Shown piece after piece: positions 56,066 to 64,000 of a stretch of 64,000 nucleotides of DNA. Below the pieces are notes generated by a model that saw only the letters and a list, made by a program, of their open reading frames with translations, ran no database searches and was not told the DNA's origin. The stretch is from Polyangiaceae bacterium (lineage in GTDB: Bacteria > Myxococcota_A > Polyangia > Polyangiales > Polyangiaceae). The stretch is taken from the NCBI GenBank assembly GCA_025936045.1, contig JAICUB010000008.1, positions 117,389 to 181,388 of the forward strand, in the 5' to 3' direction. A program made the position numbers and the translations under genes. The stretch's first letter is position 1, and every line of letters begins with the position of its first letter.

Positions 56066-57715
56066 CTAGCGCTTGAGACCGAAGGCGTTGATGAGGTTGT
56101 AGATGTGCGCGCGCGTGAGATCGAGATCGCGCGCCGCGGCGCTGACGTTCCACGAGTTGGCTTCGAGCACGCGCTTGACGAGGTCGGCCTGGAACCGTCG
56201 CGTCTCTTCCTGAAAGGTGCGCGTGGGGCCGGGCGCCTGTGCATCGCCGTGCTTCAAAAACAGGTGATGCACCTCGATTTGCGACGCTCGCTGCGACGCC
56301 GCGCGGATGGTCGCCGACTCGACCGCGTTCGCGAGCTGACGCACGTTCCCGGGCCACTCGGCGCTCTCGACCGCGCGAATGGCCGCCGGCGAGAGCGCGA
56401 CGCGCGGGAGCTTGTGCGCCTTGCACGCGCGCTCGCAGAAGTACGTCGCGAGCAGCCCCTTGTCCTCCGGCCGCTCCCCGAGCGAGGGCACGCGCACCGT
56501 CATCACCTCGAGCCGATAGCGCAAATCCTCGCGAAAGCGGCGCTCCGCGACGGCCGCCTGCAGATCGACGTGCGTCGCCGCGATCACGCGCACGTCGGCT
56601 TTCGACGGCCGTGACGCGCCGAGCGGGTAATACTCCTTCGCTTGCAAGAGCTGCAGCAGCTTCGCCTGCGCGGGCAGCGAGAGATCGCCGATCTCGTCGA
56701 GCAAGAGGGTGCCGCCCTGCGCCGCCGCCACCTTGCCTTCACTCCGGCGCGCGGCCGTCGAGTGCGCGCCCGCCATCGAACCGAAGAGCTCGTTCTCGAT
56801 CAGCGTGTCGGGCAAGGCCGCGCAATTGACCTCGACGAACGGCTGCGTCGCGCGCGGGCTGTTCGCGTGGATCAGCCGCGCCAGATCGGTCTTGCCCGTG
56901 CCCGTTTCGCCGGTGAGCAGCACGCCGACTTCGAGCGGCGCGAGGTGCTCGACTTCCTGGAGCAGGCTCGCGAGCGCCGGGCTCCGGCCGTGGAACGCGA
57001 CGGCGCCAAGGCGCTTGCGCAGAGCGCCGAGCTCGCCGCCACCCTGACTTTGCCGCTTGAGCACGAGGTGCTGGCGGAGCGGCGCGAGGTGCTCGGCAAA
57101 TTGCGTGAGCCAGCCGCTCGCCTCGTTTGCGGCGAGCCCGGCGCCCCCCTGGAGGTAGACGATGCCGCACGGCGGGTCACGCCCGATGGGCGCGCACAGC
57201 ACGACGTCGATGAGCGAGCGGCGCACGCTGTCGCGATGCCGGAATCGTGGGTCGAGCAGCGCCGACGGCGTGAACACCACGCGCTCGGTCGCGACCGCTT
57301 CCGAGATGATGCCGCGCGACACGAGCTGGCGGACCTCATCGGTCTGTTGCTCCGAGAAGCCGAACGAGTAACGCCACGGCTCGTCGACGTCGTCGGGCGC
57401 GAACAGCTCGAGGTAGCCTTGCGCAGCGCCCATCACGCCGACGATGAGCTCGAGCGCCTCGCGCAAAAATGCGTGCGGATCCCCCTCGAGGTTCAGCCGC
57501 AAAAGGCCGCGATAGAGGTCGCGTTCCTTCCGCACGTAGTCGTACTCGCCCGTGCTCGGCGGGCGGCGGCTCGAGGGTCGGGCTTCGCTCTGTACGCCTT
57601 CGACGCCCGGGTTGGCTTCGTCGGGGTCCTCAGCGCGGCTGCCCAAATTGACCTCGGATCTCCGTTCAGACCTATCCGTTCCGTGCCGCTCCGTCCAACC
57701 CCGCGCCGATTTCAC
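56066..57715 (-). CDS. sigma54-type AAA+ activator (GAF-like + AAA+ + Fis HTH) with non-canonical GAFTGA loop (GAHSTA)
   Basis: VLLTGETGTGKTDLARLIH (Walker A), ENELFGSMAGAHSTAARR in place of ...GAFTGA, GGTLLLDEIGDLSLPAQAKLLQLLQ (Walker B), C-term DLVKRVLEANSWNVSAAARDLDLTRAHIYNLINAFGLKR. Confidence 0.9.
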   Translation of the reverse strand: MKSARGWTERHGTDRSERRSEVNLGSRAEDPDEANPGVEGVQSEARPSSRRPPSTGEYDYVRKERDLYRGLLRLNLEGDPHAFLREALELIVGVMGAAQGYLELFAPDDVDEPWRYSFGFSEQQTDEVRQLVSRGIISEAVATERVVFTPSALLDPRFRHRDSVRRSLIDVVLCAPIGRDPPCGIVYLQGGAGLAANEASGWLTQFAEHLAPLRQHLVLKRQSQGGGELGALRKRLGAVAFHGRSPALASLLQEVEHLAPLEVGVLLTGETGTGKTDLARLIHANSPRATQPFVEVNCAALPDTLIENELFGSMAGAHSTAARRSEGKVAAAQGGTLLLDEIGDLSLPAQAKLLQLLQAKEYYPLGASRPSKADVRVIAATHVDLQAAVAERRFREDLRYRLEVMTVRVPSLGERPEDKGLLATYFCERACKAHKLPRVALSPAAIRAVESAEWPGNVRQLANAVESATIRAASQRASQIEVHHLFLKHGDAQAPGPTRTFQEETRRFQADLVKRVLEANSWNVSAAARDLDLTRAHIYNLINAFGLKR

Positions 57716-57733
57716 GCTGAAATCAGCGAGAGC

Positions 57734-58972
57734 TCAGGGGGCACTGACGCCCTTCTTCCCTTTTTGCGCGAAGTAGGCGCGCAGAGCGTCGCGCGCGAGC
57801 TGCGGCGCCTTGATCTGCCAGCTCGGGTTATTCACGACGAGCGCGCTCACAGCGACCTCGGGCGCCTCGATCGGCGCGAACCCGATGAACCACGTGTAGA
57901 GCTTCGACGCGTCGGCGGCATCGCCGAGCGTGCCCGTCTTGCCGGCCGCCGTGACCTCGCCGAGGAACGAGGTGCCCGCCGCGTCGTGGAAGCTCTTGAA
58001 CGCGGAGCCGTTCGCGACCGTCTGCGCCATCATGCGCGTGAGGTCGGCGGCGGTCTCGGGTTTGATGGCACGGCGGAGCACTCGCGGCGGCCCGTCGTCT
58101 CTCCAGAGCACCTCGCGATCCTTCATGACCGACGCGACGATGCGCGGCTCGAGCGTCACGCCGCCGTTCGCCACCGTTTGCGCGAGCTCGACCGCCGCGA
58201 GCGGCGAGAGCGTGCTGTGATAAAACCCGGCCGCCGAGCGCGCGAATTCGACTGGATCCGCCGGCAACTTGAGCTCGGGTGCCTGGTTCGGCACGGCGAA
58301 CGGAATCGGGGCGCCGAAGCCGAACGCGCCGCCGACCGCCGTCAAATCTTCGGGCGTGATGTGCTTTTGGGCGAGCCGAGCGAAAACGACGTTGATGCTG
58401 CGGCCGAGCGCGATGCCGAGCGTCGCGCACCATTTGTCGCGGCGCGGGTTGTCCTCGAGCTCGTCGGCTGCGATGCGGCTCTTGCCGCCGTGATAGCACT
58501 GCTCCGTATCCGGGCCGAGGCCGCCCTTCTCGATGAGCGCCGCGCCCGTGACGACCTTGAAAACGCTCGCGGCCGGCGCGTCGGCGCGGACGTTGACGTC
58601 GACCTTGTCGCCTTCTCCGACGTAGCTCGCGTACGCAAGGATCCTCCCCGTCTTCACTTCCATCAGGACGACGCCGGAGCGCGGAATGCGATACCCCTCC
58701 ATCTCGGAATGGATGGAGCGCTGCACGACCGGATCGAGGGTGAGCTCGGCCTGACGTCCTTGTGAGAGCGGCGCCGTCACCTTGGTCGGGCGCACGTCGA
58801 GCCGCAGGAGGTCGAGCCCGTCCAGGGACGGAGGCGCGGCGGGCGCCGCAGCGGCCGGCCGCAACTTCCGGAGCGGCTCGCTCACGTCGATGTTGCCGCG
58901 CACGACCGGAACGAGCGCGAGCACGATCCCGAGAGCGGTCCCGAAGCCGATGAGGCTGCTGTAGCGCCGCAT
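57734..58972 (-). CDS. penicillin-binding transpeptidase
   Basis: ASVFKVVTGAALI (SxxK), RSINVVFARLA (SxN), AAGKTGTLGDA (KTG); N-terminal TM anchor; start at MRRYSSLIGF. Confidence 0.87.
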   Translation of the reverse strand: MRRYSSLIGFGTALGIVLALVPVVRGNIDVSEPLRKLRPAAAAPAAPPSLDGLDLLRLDVRPTKVTAPLSQGRQAELTLDPVVQRSIHSEMEGYRIPRSGVVLMEVKTGRILAYASYVGEGDKVDVNVRADAPAASVFKVVTGAALIEKGGLGPDTEQCYHGGKSRIAADELEDNPRRDKWCATLGIALGRSINVVFARLAQKHITPEDLTAVGGAFGFGAPIPFAVPNQAPELKLPADPVEFARSAAGFYHSTLSPLAAVELAQTVANGGVTLEPRIVASVMKDREVLWRDDGPPRVLRRAIKPETAADLTRMMAQTVANGSAFKSFHDAAGTSFLGEVTAAGKTGTLGDAADASKLYTWFIGFAPIEAPEVAVSALVVNNPSWQIKAPQLARDALRAYFAQKGKKGVSAP

Positions 58973-59220
58973 GCTGCCCGGGAGTATCGGGCCGAGCCCC
59001 GCGGGGCCAAGAAACGCGCCGAGTTCCGGAGCTTGGCGCCCGAAAAAGCTGACGTTTCTGCCGTGACGCGCGCGCGGGAGCGAGCCTGCCGGTAGCGGGC
59101 AGGCGCGCACGGGACTATCGTTGTCTTCGTGGGGCTCGTCCCCGCGAGGTCGCTTCGCCCATTACCCGCGCCGCTAGAGAAGCCGTTTCCAAGGCCAGCC
59201 TCGAAGTCGAGAGCACGGCG

Positions 59221-60204
59221 GTGCTCATGGCCCTCTCCGGGCCGCAGTCGAGCCTGCTCGAAGAGCTTTCGTCCCGCAGCGGCGCGGACGTGAGCCTGCG
59301 TGGCAACGTCATCCACCTCACGGGTGACGAGGAAGACGTGCGGCTCGCGTATCGCTTCCTGACCGGCGCCGCGGAGCTCGCAGGGCGCGGCCACGAGGTC
59401 GGCAAGGACGACGTCGCGCGGTGCCTGCGCGGCTTGCGCGACGACCCCGACGCAAACCTCGCCACGCTGCTCGACGAAGCGATTCTCATCACGCCGCGCA
59501 AGCGCGCGGTCGTGCCGAAGACGCGCGCCCAGAGCGCGTACGTCGAGGCCATTCGCAATCACGATTTGACGTTCGGCATCGGGCCCGCCGGCACCGGTAA
59601 GACGTACCTGGCGATGGCGATGGCCGCGGCGGCGCTCATGCAAAAGCGCGTGAAGCGCGTGATCCTCGCACGCCCGGCCGTCGAGGCCGGCGAGAAGCTC
59701 GGATTTCTGCCGGGCGATCTCGCGGAGAAGGTGAACCCGTACCTGCGGCCGCTCTACGACGCGCTCCACGACATGCTCGACTTCGAGCGCGTCGAGCAGC
59801 TGCGTGAGCGCGGACAGATCGAGGTCGCTCCGCTCGCCTTCATGCGCGGCCGCACGCTGAACGACTCCTTCGTCATCCTCGACGAGGCACAGAACGCGAC
59901 GAGCGAGCAGATGCGCATGTTCTTGACGCGTCTCGGCTTCGGCTCGAAGGCGGTCGTCACGGGCGACGTCACGCAGACGGATTTGCCGCGCGGCGCGCGC
60001 AGCGGGCTGAAAGAAGCGCGCGACCTCTTCACGGGCATCGAGGGCATCGCTTTCTGCGCGTTCAGCGACGCGGACGTGGTGCGCCACCACCTCGTGCAGA
60101 AAATCGTCGTTGCCTACGAGGCGCTCGACCGCCAGCGCACGGCCGAGCAGGACGCGCGGCGCGAGGCCGAAAAGAACCGGGAAAAGCGGGAGGAACCGGA
60201 GTGA
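59221..60204 (+). CDS. phoH: PhoH family ATPase
   Basis: [66 protein letters not shown]...[43 protein letters not shown] start at 59221; similarity suggests a few extra N-terminal residues. Confidence 0.95.
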   Translation: MLMALSGPQSSLLEELSSRSGADVSLRGNVIHLTGDEEDVRLAYRFLTGAAELAGRGHEVGKDDVARCLRGLRDDPDANLATLLDEAILITPRKRAVVPKTRAQSAYVEAIRNHDLTFGIGPAGTGKTYLAMAMAAAALMQKRVKRVILARPAVEAGEKLGFLPGDLAEKVNPYLRPLYDALHDMLDFERVEQLRERGQIEVAPLAFMRGRTLNDSFVILDEAQNATSEQMRMFLTRLGFGSKAVVTGDVTQTDLPRGARSGLKEARDLFTGIEGIAFCAFSDADVVRHHLVQKIVVAYEALDRQRTAEQDARREAEKNREKREEPE

Positions 60205-62204
60205 CGGCCCCGGCCGAGTCGCTTTCGCTCCGCGAGCTCGGCCCGCGGGCGAAGGCGGAGCTCCACGTGCTCGACCACGTCGCCGAGCTCTTGGAGACGC
60301 GACCCCTCCACGCCGGCGACGTCGTCCTGCGGCCGCATCCGCTCGTGCTGCTCGTCCGCCGCCAGGAATTCAGCGTGCTCGTCGCGCCTGCCGCGGTGTG
60401 GGACGGAGCGCGCGACCTCGTCGCGCCGTGGCTCGAGAAGCTCGCGTCGATGGAGGCGCGCCTGATCCTGCTCGGCCGCCCGCGCGACCCGGACCTCGAG
60501 CGCGCGCTGAACCTCGGCGTGTGCGCGCTGCTCGGTAAGGAGCCGGGTCTCGACGAGCTCACGGTGGCGCTCCACCAAGCCTTCGAGCTGATGGATTTGA
60601 AGGCGCGCAGCGAGAGCCGCGGCAAGTGGCTGAACCGGTACCGCTACGAGCTCGGCGAGCTCATCGAGATCGCGCGCGCCCTGACGACCGAGCGTGAAAT
60701 CGACCGCCTCCTCGGCTTGATCCTGGAAAAGGCGCGCTTCGTCACGGCCGCAGACGCGGGCAGCATGTACGTGGTCGAGGGTACCGACCCCGTCACGGCG
60801 CGCCGCGCCCTGCGCTTCAAGTTGAGTCAGAACGACTCCGTGTCGTTCGATTCGCGTGAGTTCACGATGCCGATCAGCGCCCGCAGCATCGCGGGTTATG
60901 TCGCGCTCGAGCTCCAGACGCTGCGCATCGAGGACGTGTACGAGATGCCGCCGGGGTCGCCGTTCGGCTTCGATCGCTCGTTCGACGAGAAGGTCGGCTA
61001 CCGCACCCGCAGCATGTTGGTGACGCCGCTCACGTCGAGCAAGGGTGAGGTCATCGGCGTGCTCCAGCTCATCAACAAGAAGCGCGAGCCGAAGCACAAG
61101 CTCCTCACGCCGGGCGACTTCGAGCACAATGTCGTGCCCTTCGACGAACGCAGCGAGGAGCTCGTGAAGACGCTCGCAGCGCAGGCCGGCATCGCGCTCG
61201 AAAACGCGATTCTGTACGACGAGATTCGCAAAATCTTCGAAGGCTTCGTGCGAGCGTCGGTGGACGCGATCGAGGCGCGCGATCCGACGACGAGCGGCCA
61301 CTCGCGCCGCGTGGCCGAGCTCACGGTCGGGCTCGCCCAGGCGGTGGAGCGGGCGGACAGCGGACCCTATCGCGCCGTCGTGTGGCGGCGCGAGGACATG
61401 CGCGAGCTCGAGTACGCGTCGCTCTTGCACGACTTCGGCAAGATCGGCGTGCGCGAGCACGTGCTCGTGAAGGCGAAGAAGCTCTACCCGCACGACCTCG
61501 AGCTCATTCGTCAGCGCTTCGATTTCGTCGTTCGCACCTGCGAGGTGGACGTGCTCGGCCGCAAGCTTCACGCCGCGACGCGCGGCGCGACGGAGAGCGA
61601 GCTCGAGGCGTTCGACCACGAGCTCGCCGAGCGGCGTCAGGAGCTCGAGCAGGCGTGGCACGTCGTCGAGGGCGCGAACGAGCCGACCGTGCTCGCCGCC
61701 GGCGATTTCCAGCGGATCGAGGAGCTCGGGCGTCGATCCTACGCGCGGCTGAACGGCACGCTCGAAACACTGCTCAAGGCTCACGAAGTCAAATCCCTCA
61801 GCGTGATGCGCGGCTCGCTCACGAACGAGGAGTTCGACGAGATCCGCAGCCACGTTTCGCACACGTACCGCTTCCTCTCGCAGATCCCCTGGGGCAAAAC
61901 CTTCTCCGGCGTCGCGAAGATCGCGGGCGCACACCACGAACGCTTGAACGGCACCGGCTATCCCAATCGATTGCGCGCCGAGGAGATCCCGCTTCAGTCG
62001 AAGCTGATGACGATCAGCGACATCTTCGACGCGCTCACGGCGAGTGATCGGCCGTACAAGCGCGCGGTCCCGGTCGAGAAGGCGCTCCACATCCTCTCGC
62101 TCGAAGTCAAAGACGGCCACATCGACGCCGACCTCGTCCGCATCTTCAACGAAGCGCGCGTGTGGGAGCCCATCATGTCCGCCAATCCGCTCAGTCAGCG
62201 CTGA
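60201..62204 (+). CDS. GAF + HD-GYP-type phosphohydrolase
   Basis: GAF-like region, [41 protein letters not shown], ~110-aa insert, [50 protein letters not shown]; overlaps the phoH stop by 4 bp. Confidence 0.9.
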   Translation: MTAPAESLSLRELGPRAKAELHVLDHVAELLETRPLHAGDVVLRPHPLVLLVRRQEFSVLVAPAAVWDGARDLVAPWLEKLASMEARLILLGRPRDPDLERALNLGVCALLGKEPGLDELTVALHQAFELMDLKARSESRGKWLNRYRYELGELIEIARALTTEREIDRLLGLILEKARFVTAADAGSMYVVEGTDPVTARRALRFKLSQNDSVSFDSREFTMPISARSIAGYVALELQTLRIEDVYEMPPGSPFGFDRSFDEKVGYRTRSMLVTPLTSSKGEVIGVLQLINKKREPKHKLLTPGDFEHNVVPFDERSEELVKTLAAQAGIALENAILYDEIRKIFEGFVRASVDAIEARDPTTSGHSRRVAELTVGLAQAVERADSGPYRAVVWRREDMRELEYASLLHDFGKIGVREHVLVKAKKLYPHDLELIRQRFDFVVRTCEVDVLGRKLHAATRGATESELEAFDHELAERRQELEQAWHVVEGANEPTVLAAGDFQRIEELGRRSYARLNGTLETLLKAHEVKSLSVMRGSLTNEEFDEIRSHVSHTYRFLSQIPWGKTFSGVAKIAGAHHERLNGTGYPNRLRAEEIPLQSKLMTISDIFDALTASDRPYKRAVPVEKALHILSLEVKDGHIDADLVRIFNEARVWEPIMSANPLSQR

Positions 62205-62235
62205 CCGGTTTGCCGCTGACGGCGCGGACGCCGCC

Positions 62236-64000
62236 TCAGGGCGCGGGGCGCTCCGTCGAAAGGTCGACGAGCAGGTTCGGAAGTAGGGTCTCGAGCCCTT
62301 GCGCGAAGCCCTCCAGATTGGGACGCACGCCGGGCTTGTAGCCGCGCGAGATGAAGGGGCGCACGAGCTCGGCGTTCCTGCTCAGCACGTGGACCGGCAC
62401 GCCGAATTCCCAGGTGTCGCCGTTCACCTCCGCGACCGGCTGGTGATCCCCGAGGATGATGACGAGCGAGCCGTCCTTGATGAATTGGCCGATGTACTGC
62501 CGCAGGATCTCGAAGTCGTAGATGATCGACTTGCCGTAGGCTTCCGTCGCGTTCTCGAAGTGCGGCCACTCGATCGGGAAGCGCTCCATCGGCACGTCGT
62601 TGAAAAGCGCGCCGTCACCGAGGCGGCCCCAGTCCGCCACCGGGGTCGGCAGCTTGGACCACGGCGCGTGGCTCGAAACGAGGACGTATTGAATGAAGAG
62701 CGGCTGCTTGGCGCGCTCGATCTCGCTGCGGCGCATGAAATCGAGGACGTACTGGTCGGGCATCGTGGCCCAGGCGTAGCTCGGGCCGCGGTAATGGAAG
62801 TCGCGGTTCAGGTAGTTCGCGTCGAACCCGTAGAAGCCGCCGTCAGACAAAGCGCGAGTCGTGTTCGGCTCCGCGAGCACCGTGCGATAGCCGGCACGGC
62901 GGAAGTAGCCGGCGATGGAATGCGGCTTTTTTGCCGCGACGATTTCGTAGTCGAGCTGCGTGCGTACGGGGATCCCCGTATCGAGCGTCGCGTGCGCGAG
63001 CCACGACTGGCCGCCGTAGGTGGTCGAGTTCAGGATCCCGGTCGCCATCGTGAAGCCACGCTCCCCGAGGTCCTTCTCGAAGGCATCGTAGGACGCCTTC
63101 GACGCCGCGACGTGCGGTGGCCACTCGAACATCGTCCGCCCGTACGACTCGACGAGGATCAGATAGACGTTCGTGCCGCGGAGTTTGGCGAGATCGGTCG
63201 GCAACCCGTCGAGCATCGTCTCGGTTTGCGCGATGAGCCTCGCGTACTCGGTCTGTTGGCCGCGCACGTTCCAGAAGAACGCGACCTCTTCCTCGAAGCG
63301 GGGCATCGCGCTCGCGGCAAAGCCACCGGAGTAGTAGGCGTCGAACTTCGGGTTATGACCTGCCGCCGATACGGAGAGGTACGTCAAACCGAGCAGGGCC
63401 GCTCCAACCGTGACTTGTCGACCCTCGCGTAGGTAGCGCTCTACTACTTCGAGCGCGCGGTAGAGGACGAACGCCGTCGCGGCGAGGGCCGCGACACCGA
63501 GCACCGCACCCAGCACCACTTGCCATGCCGGCCAGGTCGAGTTGAGAAAGCGGATGCCGTCGGCGACTTGGCCGAAGTTACTGTAGACGTTGAAGCGCTG
63601 CGCGAAATAGCGCCCCATGAAGCCGTCCCCGAAGCGGAGCAGCCGCACGAGGAACATCCACGCGACGACGAGTCCCTTCATCCAGCGCGGGACGGCTCCG
63701 TTGAGGAGCCCCATGATCGCGAGATTCAGCAGGATGATCGCGATGTCCGTCGACGGCAGGAGGTACCAAAAAGCCGCCTCGTCGAGCGGATAGCGCACGT
63801 TCACCATCGCATCGAGCAGCGCGATCGCGCCGACGAAGCGCAGCGTCGGAGACACGAGGTGTCCCCACGGCTTTGCGGTGGGCCGGTCGCGCGGGTCGTC
63901 TAACTCGTCGTCGTCACGCACGTCGTCGTCGTCACGCACGTCGTCGTCGTCACGCACGTCGTCGTCGTCACGCACGTCGTCGTCGTCACGCACGTCGTCG
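62236..64000 (-). CDS. sulfatase / LTA-synthase-like membrane phosphotransferase (5' end unresolved at window edge)
   Basis: N-terminal TM helices then LRGTNVYLILVESYGRTMFEWPPH...GILNSTTYGGQSWLAHATLDTG...YVLVSSHAPW...LVIILGDHQPVAEV. N-terminus is (VRDDDD)n and reaches the window end. Confidence 0.85.
   Translation of the reverse strand, partial: DDVRDDDDVRDDDDVRDDDDVRDDDDVRDDDELDDPRDRPTAKPWGHLVSPTLRFVGAIALLDAMVNVRYPLDEAAFWYLLPSTDIAIILLNLAIMGLLNGAVPRWMKGLVVAWMFLVRLLRFGDGFMGRYFAQRFNVYSNFGQVADGIRFLNSTWPAWQVVLGAVLGVAALAATAFVLYRALEVVERYLREGRQVTVGAALLGLTYLSVSAAGHNPKFDAYYSGGFAASAMPRFEEEVAFFWNVRGQQTEYARLIAQTETMLDGLPTDLAKLRGTNVYLILVESYGRTMFEWPPHVAASKASYDAFEKDLGERGFTMATGILNSTTYGGQSWLAHATLDTGIPVRTQLDYEIVAAKKPHSIAGYFRRAGYRTVLAEPNTTRALSDGGFYGFDANYLNRDFHYRGPSYAWATMPDQYVLDFMRRSEIERAKQPLFIQYVLVSSHAPWSKLPTPVADWGRLGDGALFNDVPMERFPIEWPHFENATEAYGKSIIYDFEILRQYIGQFIKDGSLVIILGDHQPVAEVNGDTWEFGVPVHVLSRNAELVRPFISRGYKPGVRPNLEGFAQGLETLLPNLLVDLSTERPAP
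63905..64000 (-). repeat. 18-bp in-frame tandem repeat encoding VRDDDD, truncated by window end
   Basis: cgtcgtcgtcgtcacgca repeated about 4-5 times up to the last base. Confidence 0.9.

Noticed and set aside
56642-58765. 707-aa plus-strand ORF
   Set aside because: Antisense to the AAA+ activator and PBP genes.
60114-62120. 668-aa minus-strand ORF
   Set aside because: Antisense to the GAF/HD-GYP gene, with shadow-like composition.

Overview
This is a high-GC, gene-dense bacterial chromosome segment. Its lipoproteins with Gly/Ser/Thr-rich linkers, Hanks-type kinase, Tol-Pal locus, sigma54 activator and large envelope proteins suggest a myxobacterium-like (Myxococcota) genome; that placement is inference. 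I found no convincing tRNA, rRNA, CRISPR array, prophage or transposase. Most of the provided ORFs are GC-driven shadow ORFs, and I kept about 50 real genes. Main blocks: (1) ribH-like; (2) a phenylalanine/tyrosine catabolic cluster (hmgA, hppD, a Ser/Thr kinase, a frameshifted maiA, fahA and a divergent long aromatic amino acid hydroxylase); (3) dinB, SDRs, a gluzincin peptidase and a pstS remnant; (4) aroC, acyl-CoA dehydrogenase, PhyH, YceI, a 980-aa repeat/PDZ protein, a vWFA lipoprotein, chorismate mutase and mfd; (5) PilZ, SCP2, purM and a pal-tolQ-tolR-tolA/TonB-like-tolB locus; (6) a 16-cysteine protein with an exact 24-residue repeat; (7) M16 peptidase, PPIase and a DinG-like helicase; (8) a response regulator with an acidic (ADDDD)n block and a histone H1/AlgP-like Lys/Ala/Pro tail; (9) a translationally coupled operon of three beta-propeller-type lipoproteins plus a predicted outer-membrane barrel, preceded on the same strand by a dual LuxR-HTH protein and a sigma54-type activator whose GAFTGA motif reads GAHSTA; (10) PBP, phoH, GAF/HD-GYP and a sulfatase/LTA-synthase-like protein whose Asp-repeat N-terminus runs off the window. 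The best candidates for undescribed biology are the propeller/barrel operon, the chromatin-like response regulator and the Cys-ladder protein. All calls come from reading sequence; no database search was run.
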